Source: an uncultured Chloroflexales bacterium (lineage in GTDB: Bacteria; Chloroflexota; Chloroflexia; Chloroflexales; Chloroflexaceae). From it: a DNA stretch of 64,000 bases. The notes beneath the pieces were generated by a model that saw only the letters and a list, made by a program, of their open reading frames with translations, was not told the DNA's origin and did no database searches. A program made the translations under genes and the position numbers. The stretch is taken from assembly GCA_937918935.1 (NCBI GenBank), contig CAKZSI010000004.1:1-64000 (forward strand). Direction: 5' to 3'. Position 1 is the first letter of the stretch, and every line of letters begins with the position of its first letter. This document shows positions 35,188 through 43,137 of the stretch, in pieces.

Positions 35188-35958
35188 ATGAACGAGGACG
35201 GCTTCAGTCCACCCTACGAGCGCTACGCCCCGCTGTACGACCAGAGCGGCCAGATGCGCTTCGCCGTACTGGTGCATCTCTACCTGGGCGACCTGTTGCG
35301 CCAGCATCCGGTCAAGGGCCGGCGGGCGCTCGATCTTGCCTGTGGCACGGGCACCCTGGCGCTGCTGCTGGCCGCTGATGGATGGGAGGTCACCGGTCTT
35401 GACCGGTCGGCGGCGATGCTCGACCAGGCTGCTGCCAGGGCCGCCGGCGCGGACGAACAGGCGCGCTTTGTGCAGGGCGACATGCGCGATCTTGAGGGCC
35501 TGCTGCCGGCGACGGCCTTTGATCTGGTGACATGCACCTATGACAGTCTGAATTACCTGCCCACCGAGGCCGACCTGGCGGCCTGCTTCCACGCCGTCGC
35601 CAGCGTACTGGCCTCCGGGGGGCTGTATGTAGCGGATATGAATACGCGCCACTTCCTGGAGTACGACTGGGGTGAGTGCGTGATCCAGGAGTACGACGGT
35701 TACGTGCAGATCGAACGGAGCCATTTCGATAGCGCGTCGGAACAGAACATCATGGTGCTGACCGGCTTTGTGGGCGATGACGACCAGGGCTACGAACGCT
35801 TCGACGAACTACATATCGAGCGCGCCTATCCCCCTGAAACGGTCACTGCGTTGATGGAGCGGGCGGGGCTGCGCGTTGAAGCCCTGTATGACAGTTTCAC
35901 CCTGCAGCCGCCCGGCCCGGACACCCAGCGTATTTTCTGGGTCGCGCGCAAGCCCTGA
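35188..35958 (+). CDS. Class I SAM-dependent methyltransferase
   Basis: A 256-residue Rossmann-fold methyltransferase. ALDLACGTGTLALLLA is motif I for SAM, VTGLDRSAAML the acidic loop, and FDLVTCTYDSLNYLPT the motif IV region. The substrate is not evident. The ATG at 35188 fits the start of the domain; the longer frame passes through a spacer repeat. It lies 12 nt upstream of menG, in the same operon, so a role near quinone or cell-envelope metabolism is possible but not shown. Confidence 0.85.
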   Translation: MNEDGFSPPYERYAPLYDQSGQMRFAVLVHLYLGDLLRQHPVKGRRALDLACGTGTLALLLAADGWEVTGLDRSAAMLDQAAARAAGADEQARFVQGDMRDLEGLLPATAFDLVTCTYDSLNYLPTEADLAACFHAVASVLASGGLYVADMNTRHFLEYDWGECVIQEYDGYVQIERSHFDSASEQNIMVLTGFVGDDDQGYERFDELHIERAYPPETVTALMERAGLRVEALYDSFTLQPPGPDTQRIFWVARKP

Positions 35959-35970
35959 GTGAGGAGTACC

Positions 35971-36687
35971 GTGAGCGTACTGCCAACCCTTGATGAGAAA
36001 GCCGAATACGTCGAGCGTATGTTCACCCGCATCGCACCAGGTTATGACCGGGTGAACCGGGTGATGACCTTTGGGCTGGATCAGCGCTGGCGCAGACGAG
36101 TCGTCGAGCAGGTCGCTCCCCCGGTTGGTGGCCGGGCCCTCGATGTAGGCACCGGGACAGGGGATTTTTTGCTTGAACTCGCGGCCTGGACCCGCGAGGG
36201 CATCGCGGTTGGAGTGGACTTCACCGTGCCAATGATGGCCGCCGGTCGGGAGAAACTCGCCGGGCTTGAGGGCCGGCGGGCGGCCTTCGTGGGCGGCGAT
36301 GCCCTGCGGCTGCCCTTTCCCGATAATTCCTTCGATGCCATCACTACCGGCTTTGTCATGCGCAATGTAACCGACATTCCGCAGGCCCTGCGCGAAATGT
36401 ACCGCGTGGCCCGCCCGGGCGGCGTCATGGCCTGCCTGGAAGTCGCGCGCCCGAAGCATGCGCTGGTACGGCTGGGGCACCGGGTGTACTTCGAGAGCGT
36501 TGTGCCCTGGATCGGGCAGTTCCTCGGCGGGGATCGCCGGGCCTATACTTACCTGCCGCAGTCGGCGCGCGCCTTTCCGTCACCGGAACGTCTGGCGGCG
36601 ATGATGCGGGAGGCTGGCTGGCGCCATGTGACGTATCGGCTCCACAGCCTGGGGGCAGTGGCCATCCACGTCGGCGCAAAAGTGTAA
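35971..36687 (+). CDS. menG: Demethylmenaquinone methyltransferase
   Basis: A 238-residue MenG/UbiE enzyme, last step of menaquinone synthesis. ALDVGTGTGDFLLELA is the SAM motif I, and the family-specific FDAITTGFVMRNVTDIPQAL and REMYRVARPGGVMACLEV follow. YVERMFTRIAPGYDRVNRVMTFGLDQRWR at the N-terminus is also typical. The GTG at 35971 has AGGAG 4 nt upstream and is preferred over a GTG at 35959. Menaquinone as quinone fits Chloroflexales. A terminator-like hairpin follows at 36746. Confidence 0.92.
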   Translation: MSVLPTLDEKAEYVERMFTRIAPGYDRVNRVMTFGLDQRWRRRVVEQVAPPVGGRALDVGTGTGDFLLELAAWTREGIAVGVDFTVPMMAAGREKLAGLEGRRAAFVGGDALRLPFPDNSFDAITTGFVMRNVTDIPQALREMYRVARPGGVMACLEVARPKHALVRLGHRVYFESVVPWIGQFLGGDRRAYTYLPQSARAFPSPERLAAMMREAGWRHVTYRLHSLGAVAIHVGAKV

Positions 36688-36745
36688 GTCGTTTGTGAAT
36701 TAACTCTACGTTGTCAGTTGCTGCAGTTTCCGCTGCCAGTAGTTT

Positions 36746-36772
36746 CGGAGGGGCTAAAACCCTCCGAGTTTT
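36746..36772 (+). terminator. Terminator-like hairpin after menG
   Basis: CGGAGGG, a 7-nt loop GCTAAAA, CCCTCCG, then AGTTTT. A 7-bp stem with a short T-run 59 nt after the menG stop. Confidence 0.55.
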
Positions 36773-36775
36773 CCT

Positions 36776-36814
36776 CTCCCTGTGCGGCGCGGCTTCGACG
36801 CGCCGCACAGGGAG
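36776..36814. repeat. Perfect 16-bp hairpin
   Basis: CTCCCTGTGCGGCGCG, loop GCTTCGA, CGCGCCGCACAGGGAG: 16 perfect pairs. No T-run follows on either strand. It lies 94 nt before the DUF4230 gene, and another long perfect hairpin lies after that gene (37848-37884). Confidence 0.7.
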
Positions 36815-36907
36815 GGAAGATTTTCGGCGGCCTGCGGCCCTCGCAACCCCCGCCACGGGCAAAGTGACAAAACAGGTTCTATGTAGTGATGAAAAGGATT
36901 GAAACTA

Positions 36908-37750
36908 ATGCCAGATCGTGAATATGACTTGCCGCCCCCGCGGGAAAACATGATGCAGCGGCGCCTGCGGAAGGCGCGTGGCGAACCGATTGATGATGAA
37001 TTTGATGATCTGTTCTACGACCCGCCCATGTTGCCACACCGGAACTCTGGCAACTACGGGTATGGCGGCTGCGCCCAGGCAAGCCTGTATCTTGTCCTCG
37101 GGGGTCTCGCGGCGCTACTGATCGGGATCTTTGCCTTCAATCAGTTTGTGACCGGCCTCGGACGCTTCTTCCAACCACCCGATCTGGGCCAGATCATCGC
37201 CACCCCGACGCCCACCGTACTCTCCAGCGCCACCGTGGTCCAGCGCATCCAGGCCCTGAGCCGGCTCGAGACTGCGTCATACACCGTGCAGACGGTGATC
37301 GAGGTGCAGCAGAGCCAGGGGAACCCGCTGTTTGATTTCTTTGCCGGCGATGCGCTGCTGCTCATCGCCCGCGGCTCGGTTGTAGCGGGGATCGATCTGG
37401 GTGAGGTTGAAGCTGACGACGTCACCCTTTCCCCCGATGGACGGACCATCACCGTGCAGTTGCCGCCTGCGCGGATCTTCAGCAGTAACCTCGACAATGC
37501 AGGAACGCGGGTCTATAGCCGCAATCGGGGCTGGTTCGCCCCCGAGAACAAAGATCTGGAAACGCTGGCGCGGCAGGAGGCGGAAGCGCAGATCCTGCGC
37601 ACCGCTTGTGAAGATGGCGTGTTGAGCAAGGCCACGGAACACGCCGAAGCGACGCTGCAAAAATTTCTGGGCCTGATGGAAGGAGTAACGATCATTATTC
37701 AGACCGCCCCCCCTGACGTGTGTCCGGGGTCAGCAACCCCGTCAGCATAG
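36908..37750 (+). CDS. DUF4230 family membrane-anchored protein
   Basis: A 280-residue protein: an acidic/basic cytosolic N-terminus (~1-55), one membrane helix (~60-80, SLYLVLGGLAALLIGIFAFN), and an extracytoplasmic DUF4230 domain (SRLETASYTVQTVIEVQQ.. to DLETLARQEAEAQIL). No enzymatic role is known for DUF4230. The ATG at 36908 has an AAAGGA site 9-10 nt upstream, better than the in-frame TTG 9 nt earlier. It stands alone between two strong hairpins. Confidence 0.85.
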   Translation: MPDREYDLPPPRENMMQRRLRKARGEPIDDEFDDLFYDPPMLPHRNSGNYGYGGCAQASLYLVLGGLAALLIGIFAFNQFVTGLGRFFQPPDLGQIIATPTPTVLSSATVVQRIQALSRLETASYTVQTVIEVQQSQGNPLFDFFAGDALLLIARGSVVAGIDLGEVEADDVTLSPDGRTITVQLPPARIFSSNLDNAGTRVYSRNRGWFAPENKDLETLARQEAEAQILRTACEDGVLSKATEHAEATLQKFLGLMEGVTIIIQTAPPDVCPGSATPSA

Positions 37751-37847
37751 CCAGGGGGCAAGCTCTGGCTTCCCCGATGCTGCTTGTTCCGCTGGCGACA
37801 GACTCGTCCGCGCTTCGCCAGGGCGCGCGCCCGCCACGAGCGAAACG

Positions 37848-37884
37848 GGAGGTGCGCGGGGTCCAGTCCTCCCCGCGCACCTCC
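37848..37884. repeat. Perfect 14-bp hairpin
   Basis: GGAGGTGCGCGGGG, 9-nt loop, CCCCGCGCACCTCC: 14 perfect pairs, 98 nt after the DUF4230 stop. Its sequence differs from the hairpin at 36776. No T-run is present. Confidence 0.7.
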
Positions 37885-38022
37885 AGAGCGTAACAGAGGC
37901 AAGAGGAACGCCAGGTATTCCCTGTTTCCAGGTCGTGTATCATTGAAGTACGGAACCACGAGAGATGTGGCTGTCATCTGTAACCCTGGCGCCAGTATGG
38001 CTCAGTAGGTAAGACTTCGTCT

Positions 38023-38715
38023 ATGACCTCACCTGCCAGCATTCTCATCTCCGGTCTCGGCGAGACGACGCACGACTATCTCCTGCCGCGCCTGATACAA
38101 GAGGGTTATCGGGTAAGTCTGGTGATCGGCTTGCAGCAAACCCTTGAAAAGCTGCACAGCCGAACTGACCTCGTGCTACTAGACCTGCCCTCGGCCGAGG
38201 AGGTGATCCATGTTCCAACCATCCGCGCAGCCTGTTCGGCAACGATGATTGTCATCGGCCCGGCGCGCAATGATCGGCTGGTGGTCAGCGCGCTGGAACT
38301 GGGCGCTGACGATTATGTCCAGCGTCCCTTTCGCACTGAAGAACTGCTGGCACGCATTCGCGCCCAGCTCCGGCGCCGCGACGTACAATCCGGCACGCTG
38401 GTGTTTGGCCTGCTGAGCCTGGAACCGCAAGGACGCCGGGCCACCCATGCTGGAAAGCCGGTTGAACTGCGGCCCGAGGCGTTCACCCTCCTGACCTTGC
38501 TGGCCAACCGTCCCGGCCATCCCTATCCCGGTCCCGGGCTGGCGCAACGTCTGTGGGGATCAGGCGACCAGGCCAGCCTGGCGCGCCTCGCGGATACGGT
38601 GGCGTACCTGCGCACCCTGATCGAGCTTGATCCCCGTGCACCTGTCGTTCTCTGCGGGGACATCGAGCAAGGGTTCTGGCTTAGCCATATGGCGCAGGCG
38701 CGTAACGCAGACTAA
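38023..38715 (+). CDS. OmpR-like response regulator with degenerate receiver
   Basis: A 230-residue protein. Residues ~1-120 look like a receiver domain: LVLLDLPS has an Asp in the phosphorylation-site place and GADDYVQRPFRTEELLARIRAQLRR is the alpha5 end. The acidic pair after strand 1 is missing (ILISGLGETT), and the conserved Lys is Arg in QRPF. Residues ~125-230 are a winged helix with poor recognition-helix conservation. Phosphorylation control is doubtful, so it may be a constitutive or ligand-tuned regulator. No kinase gene is beside it. The ATG lacks a clear ribosome site. Confidence 0.75.
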   Translation: MTSPASILISGLGETTHDYLLPRLIQEGYRVSLVIGLQQTLEKLHSRTDLVLLDLPSAEEVIHVPTIRAACSATMIVIGPARNDRLVVSALELGADDYVQRPFRTEELLARIRAQLRRRDVQSGTLVFGLLSLEPQGRRATHAGKPVELRPEAFTLLTLLANRPGHPYPGPGLAQRLWGSGDQASLARLADTVAYLRTLIELDPRAPVVLCGDIEQGFWLSHMAQARNAD

Positions 38716-38930
38716 CGCCGCTCTACGGCAGTCGCCACGTTCATGAGGTAGGTAACACGCACCGTATCGCCGGGACGCGGATCGGCGTAGATGCTCTCGG
38801 CGCCGATCCGCGCCTGGCGTGCCTGCGACTCGCCTACGTGGGTGTAGACCAGATCGTAGAGAAGCGTGCCGTGAATGCTGATGGGTTGAACGACGTTCAG
38901 GATCGCTTCCTTTGTGCCGCTGACAATCAT
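38712..38930 (-). CDS. Small conserved-looking hypothetical protein (72 aa)
   Basis: A 72-residue protein starting at the ATG at 38930, with GAGG 6 nt upstream. The predicted sequence (ILNVVQPISIHGTLLYDLVYTHV.., DPRPGDTVRVTYLMNVATAVERR) is beta-rich and soluble. Its PRPGDTVRVTYL segment hints at a small barrel, but I do not recognise the family. The frame extends upstream to 39185 only through spacer repeats. Its stop overlaps the end of the convergent response-regulator gene by 4 nt. Confidence 0.6.
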   Translation of the reverse strand: MIVSGTKEAILNVVQPISIHGTLLYDLVYTHVGESQARQARIGAESIYADPRPGDTVRVTYLMNVATAVERR

Positions 38931-39029
38931 CGTAACCTCGTCAGTTCGCAATAGCGCCGCCCCGCACAGGGGGCCGAGAGCCGCAGGCCCCCGGAAAGAG
39001 ACTCTATTTCCTTTTGTCTGGGAAGAGCT

Positions 39030-39190
39030 ACACCCTCCCGGACCCTTCTCCTCAGGGCGAGGGCGTGAGGAAACCTGGTTTCCCCACCCTCTCCAGGCGA
39101 CCGAGGACAGAGCGTTCGTGGAAGGACCGCGCCCTCCCGGACCCTGCTCCTCAGGCAGGGGCGTGGAACAACCTGGTTTCCCCACCGTTC
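39030..39190. repeat. Two tandem composite repeat units
   Basis: Two ~98-bp units each consist of a CCCTCCCGGACCCT..CTCCTCAGG module followed by the palindrome: TGAGGAAACC-T-GGTTTCCCCA at 39066-39086 and TGGAACAACC-T-GGTTTCCCCA at 39164-39184. They lie between the small protein gene and the M16 gene and best show the whole composite element. Confidence 0.75.
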
Positions 39191-40460
39191 AGCCCGCCGG
39201 GGGGCCGGCTACCGCCAGCACGTACCGCTCGGTGGACAGGTAGCGCCGGGCGACGTCAACGATCTGGTCGGCAGTGATGGCACCAATGATCACCGGGTAG
39301 CGTTCGATAAAATCGATCCCCAGCCCGAAGCGCTCGATCGCCAGCAGCGCGGCGGCAATGCCATCGTTGGTTTCCAGGCTCAACACCAGGCTGCCGGTGA
39401 GATAGTCGCGCGCGTCGGCGACCTCCTGGGGGAGGGGGCCTTGCTCAACGAAGTTGGCCACTTCGTGTACCAGCGCCTCAATGGCCCGTTCCACATTGGC
39501 CGGGTTGACCCCCGCCACCGCCGACCAGGGGCCGGCGCCCACGTCGGCGTCGAGGTTGCTGTAGCAGTAGTAGGCCATCCCCTGCTCCTCGCGCACATTC
39601 TCGCCGAGTCGCCCCCCGATGCCCAGGCGCCCGAGGATCATGTTGGCCATCATGGCCGGGTAGTAGTCCGGGTCGGTCCGGCGCAGGCCGTGCACGGCCC
39701 AGACGATGTCGGACTGGATCTTGCCGCTCATGGGCACGTCGCGGCGGAGGATGGCCTCCAGCGGAGGCGCTGGCGGGAGATCCAGGGTAGGTGGCGCACC
39801 CGCGGGCGGCCAGGCGCCCAGGGAGGACTCCAGGAGGGCAATGACCGCCTCTGGCTCAACGTCGCCCACGATCGCCACGGTAGTGGCGGCGGGATGGTAA
39901 CGCTGGTGGAAGCGCACGAGATCCTCGCGCGTCAGGGCCTGCACCGTCTCGATGGCGCCGCTGGTAAGGCGACTGTAGGGATGTTCGGGGGGGTAGAGCA
40001 AAGCCCGCGCGGCGCGCCAGGCCTGCGTGCCGGTCTCCTGTTCGCTCTCGCGCAGGCTGGTGAGAAACTGGCCGCGCAGCTTCTCAACTTCGTGGGGAGG
40101 AAAGGCTGGCCGGGCCAGCATGTCGGCAAGAACGGCAAGGATGAGCGGCAGATCTTCTACCAGGGCCTTGCCGGCAAAGCCGCTGGTGTGCAAGCCGCCA
40201 GCGGCATTGACGCTGCAACCGCGCTCCTCCGTCTCAGCGACGATCTGCTGAAAGGTGCGTTCGCCGGCCCCGCGGATCAGGGCCGCGCCGGTAAACACGG
40301 CCAGCCCATTCTGCGCCGCTGTCTCGTGCACCGCGCCCACCCGCACCTCGCCGCGCACGCTCACCGTCGGCGCGCTCGGATTACGCTGGATCAGGGCCAC
40401 CAGGCCGTTTGAGGCGACATAGCGCGTCGCCCCGGCAATGCCACGCGCTTCAGGCGCCAT
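39189..40460 (-). CDS. M16 family peptidase-like protein, non-catalytic subunit
   Basis: A 423-residue M16 (pitrilysin/MPP-like) protein that lacks the zinc motif: where HxxEH should be, it reads AAQNGLAVFTGAALIRG. The Arg/Tyr pair of the C-terminal M16 half is present (..GRLGENVREEQGMAYYCYSN). Bacterial M16B enzymes often work as a pair of one catalytic and one non-catalytic protein, like mitochondrial processing peptidase. It overlaps the end of the catalytic gene by 11 nt. The ATG at 40460 has GGAG about 7 nt upstream. Confidence 0.85.
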   Translation of the reverse strand: MAPEARGIAGATRYVASNGLVALIQRNPSAPTVSVRGEVRVGAVHETAAQNGLAVFTGAALIRGAGERTFQQIVAETEERGCSVNAAGGLHTSGFAGKALVEDLPLILAVLADMLARPAFPPHEVEKLRGQFLTSLRESEQETGTQAWRAARALLYPPEHPYSRLTSGAIETVQALTREDLVRFHQRYHPAATTVAIVGDVEPEAVIALLESSLGAWPPAGAPPTLDLPPAPPLEAILRRDVPMSGKIQSDIVWAVHGLRRTDPDYYPAMMANMILGRLGIGGRLGENVREEQGMAYYCYSNLDADVGAGPWSAVAGVNPANVERAIEALVHEVANFVEQGPLPQEVADARDYLTGSLVLSLETNDGIAAALLAIERFGLGIDFIERYPVIIGAITADQIVDVARRYLSTERYVLAVAGPPAG

Positions 40461-41745
40461 CCTCCTGCTCCTCCGTTGGAATAAAGTGGCCCACCACCCG
40501 GCGCCGTTCGGTGAGATAGGTCCGGGCGACCCGCCGGACATCCTCGGGGGTCACCGCGGCCAGTTCCTCCGGCAACGTCTCGACACGCCCGAAGCTGTCG
40601 AGCACCTCCCACATGCCGATCTGCAGGGCCTGGTCGGTCACGCTCTCGTTGTTGTAGGCGATCTGCGCGCGCACCTGTTTGAGCACCCTGGCCAGTTCCT
40701 CGGGTGTGACGCCGCCCTGCTGGATTTTCTCGATCTCTGTCAGCAGAGCCGCCTCGACAGCCGCGGCGTCGCGGCCCTCGCGCACGGTGGCGCTCAGTTC
40801 AAAGAGAAAGGGGTCGCGGGTGGGGGCGTAGGAGCTCCAGGCCGCCGCGGCCAGTTCGGTTTCCACCAGCGCCTTGTAGATCCGCGCGCTGCGGTTGGTC
40901 TGCGCGCCGCCACCCATGAAACTGAGGGGCCGCGCGCCGCTGAGCACCGCGTCGAGCACCGCCAGCGGCGCGAAGTCCGGGCTGCGGCAATCGGGGGCCA
41001 GGTAGGCGATCTGCACATACTGGGCCGGCCCGGGCCTGCGAATGGTCACCCGGCGCTCGCCCTGCGGCTCCGGCTCTACCGCGCGCACCGCGGGCAGGGC
41101 GGGGCCACGCGGCAGGGGGCCAAAGTACTGCTCCACCTGCCGCAGGAGCGTGTCGGTGTCGAAGTCGCCCACCAGCACCAGCACGGCGTTGTTCGGGGTG
41201 TAGAAGGTGTGGTAGTAGGTATACAACTCATCACGGGTCATCGCCAGCAGGTCGCTCTTGTAACCAATGACCGGGTGGTGGTAGGGATGCACGGTAAAGG
41301 CCATGGCCTTTACGGCCTCGTCGAGCCAGGTTTCGGGGTAATTGGCGTAGCCCTCAAGCTCAGAGATGATAACCGTTCGCTCGCTCTCCACCTCGGACGG
41401 GTCAAAGAGGGCGTTGACCATGCGGTCGCTTTCAATCCGCAGCCCCAGTTCGATGCGATCGGCGGGCAGGGTCTCGTAGTAGGCGGTATAGTCAATCCAG
41501 GTGAAGCCATTGAAAACGCCGCCATTGCGAGCGATCAGTCGGTCCAGTTCGCCGCGCGGCATGCTGGGGGTGCCTTTGAAGAGCATATGTTCGACCCAGT
41601 GGCTGATGCCGGTCTCGCCGCCGGGTTCGTTGCGGCTGCCCACGCGATACCAGATCCAGCTCGTGGCGACGGGGGCGCTGTGCACCTCCCTGGTGAGCAC
41701 CAGCAGGCCGTTGGCAAGGGTATGGGCATGGATGGGTGTTGACAT
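40450..41745 (-). CDS. M16 family zinc metallopeptidase, catalytic subunit
   Basis: A 431-residue M16B peptidase. GISHWVEHMLFKGT gives the inverted zinc motif H49-W-V-E52-H53, with the third ligand Glu in SERTVIISELEGY near 129. Length matches processing-peptidase beta-like proteins. It should degrade or trim peptides in the cytosol or periphery; no signal peptide is visible. The gene is followed at once by a non-catalytic partner (11-nt overlap), so a heterodimer is likely. Confidence 0.92.
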   Translation of the reverse strand: MSTPIHAHTLANGLLVLTREVHSAPVATSWIWYRVGSRNEPGGETGISHWVEHMLFKGTPSMPRGELDRLIARNGGVFNGFTWIDYTAYYETLPADRIELGLRIESDRMVNALFDPSEVESERTVIISELEGYANYPETWLDEAVKAMAFTVHPYHHPVIGYKSDLLAMTRDELYTYYHTFYTPNNAVLVLVGDFDTDTLLRQVEQYFGPLPRGPALPAVRAVEPEPQGERRVTIRRPGPAQYVQIAYLAPDCRSPDFAPLAVLDAVLSGARPLSFMGGGAQTNRSARIYKALVETELAAAAWSSYAPTRDPFLFELSATVREGRDAAAVEAALLTEIEKIQQGGVTPEELARVLKQVRAQIAYNNESVTDQALQIGMWEVLDSFGRVETLPEELAAVTPEDVRRVARTYLTERRRVVGHFIPTEEQEDGA

Positions 41746-41766
41746 GGGCGATCCTGAGTGTTCAAG

Positions 41767-41833
41767 TCCTCACCCTCCCCCAACCCCCCTCTGCACCTGC
41801 GGTGGAGCGGGAGGGGGTTGGGGAGGATGAGGA
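41767..41833. repeat. GC-rich inverted repeat (third copy)
   Basis: TCCTCACCCTCCCCCAACC.. and its inverted partner ..GGTTGGGGAGGATGAGGA form a ~25-bp imperfect stem around a 17-nt centre. It is related to the repeats at 11625 and 21861. It lies between the alpha/beta hydrolase and the M16 pair. Confidence 0.65.
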
Positions 41834-41914
41834 ACGGCGACCCATTGCCGCCTGGTGGAGGGCGGAACACGTAACTCCCCCACGCCCTGACCCGTTGGCG
41901 CGGGTGTATCCTCA

Positions 41915-42874
41915 TCAGCGAGTATGCACCACCCCCGAAGCCGCCCGCGCCACCGGGGCGCCAAGGCGCTGCCGGGCGAAACAGCGCACGAAGCGCACCA
42001 CGGCGCGGGGGCGCTCGTACTGCGGCAGGTGACCGCAGCGCCGGAGCACCAGCACATCGGCCCCCGGCAGATTGTCGCGGAAGAACTCGAACGAGCCGTC
42101 GGGCAGAAAGCGATCACGGTCGCCCCAGATGAGACCGACCGGCAGGCTGATCTGGCGCAACTCCTCAGCAGTGAAAAACTCGTCCTCGCTGGCCACGGCC
42201 ACGAACTGCTGCACCGGGTCGCGCAGGAAGAGCGACTGAAAGGCGCGCTGGGCGAAGTAGAGCGGCAGCGGCACACGCCCGTACATCTGGCGGTAGATGC
42301 GCCGGACGGCGCGCAAATCGGGCGCGGTCACCACCTCAACAAAGGGTTGCCAGGAGGCGCGCCCATTGAGCAGCGCACCGCCGGGGTCGAGCAACAGCAG
42401 GCCCCGCACCAGCTCAGCGTGCAGTTGCGCGAGACGCAGGGAGATCCAGCCGCCCATCGAGTTGCCCACCAGTAAAGCCGGACGCCCGAGCACCTCGCGC
42501 AGCAGCGCAGCCAGCACCTGGGTGTGCTCGGCAATCGTGGTGTAGCGCCGGCCCGGCGGGAAGCCGCTCAGCCCGAACCCCGGCAGGTCGAGTGCATAGA
42601 CCGGACCGATGCGGGCCATGCCGCGCATCGTGAAGGCCCAGGTCAGCGCGCTGTCGGCGATGCCGTGGACGAGCACCACGGGCAACTCCGGATCGCTGCC
42701 CCGGCGCCCCGGAACGTGGTACCAGTGGGTTCTGATGCCCGCGAGGCGGCGCTCTACGCTCACCGCGCCGGACCGCAGCAGCATCTTGCGCCGTAACCCC
42801 AGGACCAGGGGGATCAGCACCGGCGAGAACGGCCCGCCCAGGTCGAGTTGGCGTCGAAGAACCTGTTCGCTCAT
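41915..42874 (-). CDS. Alpha/beta hydrolase
   Basis: A 319-residue alpha/beta hydrolase. VVLVHGIADSALTW is the oxyanion-hole segment, LLVGNSMGGW has the nucleophile Ser, IWGDRDRFLP the acid and LRRCGHLPQYERP the His. It belongs to the large MhpC/BphD-like group; the substrate cannot be told. The ATG at 42874 has GAGGGA 3-4 nt upstream, better than the extended reading to 42922. It is a single gene on the minus strand, upstream of the M16 pair. Confidence 0.85.
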   Translation of the reverse strand: MSEQVLRRQLDLGGPFSPVLIPLVLGLRRKMLLRSGAVSVERRLAGIRTHWYHVPGRRGSDPELPVVLVHGIADSALTWAFTMRGMARIGPVYALDLPGFGLSGFPPGRRYTTIAEHTQVLAALLREVLGRPALLVGNSMGGWISLRLAQLHAELVRGLLLLDPGGALLNGRASWQPFVEVVTAPDLRAVRRIYRQMYGRVPLPLYFAQRAFQSLFLRDPVQQFVAVASEDEFFTAEELRQISLPVGLIWGDRDRFLPDGSFEFFRDNLPGADVLVLRRCGHLPQYERPRAVVRFVRCFARQRLGAPVARAASGVVHTR

Positions 42875-43000
42875 TGATCCCTCGTTTTCCTTCCAGGCTT
42901 CGTCGCCGGGTTGCGCTGGCAAGGCCGAAGCATGGACATAGCCAGTGCTTCGGCCTTACCGGGGGAGAGCCAACCCACGCGATGGACCCGGACGGAGAGC

Positions 43001-43100
43001 GTGAGCCCTCCCGGACCCACCCCGCGCGGTTGGGCCGTGCCCCACCGGTCCACGTATTTCTGCCCTCCCGGACCCTCCCCTGCGAGGGCTACGTCTTCCC
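43001..43100. repeat. Two repeat modules before galK end
   Basis: GAGCCCTCCCGGACCCACCCC and, about 60 nt later, TGCCCTCCCGGACCCTCCCC, both copies of the spacer module. No palindrome partner is present here. The rest of the 42875-43137 spacer holds no gene. Confidence 0.5.
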
Positions 43101-43137
43101 GGACCGCCACTGGCGGCTGCGTCGCGCCACATCTTCC

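Noticed and set aside
37998-38030. GGCTCAGTAGGTAAGACTTC resembles a tRNA D-arm
   Set aside because: No anticodon stem, T-arm or acceptor pairing follows; it is the leader of the response-regulator gene.
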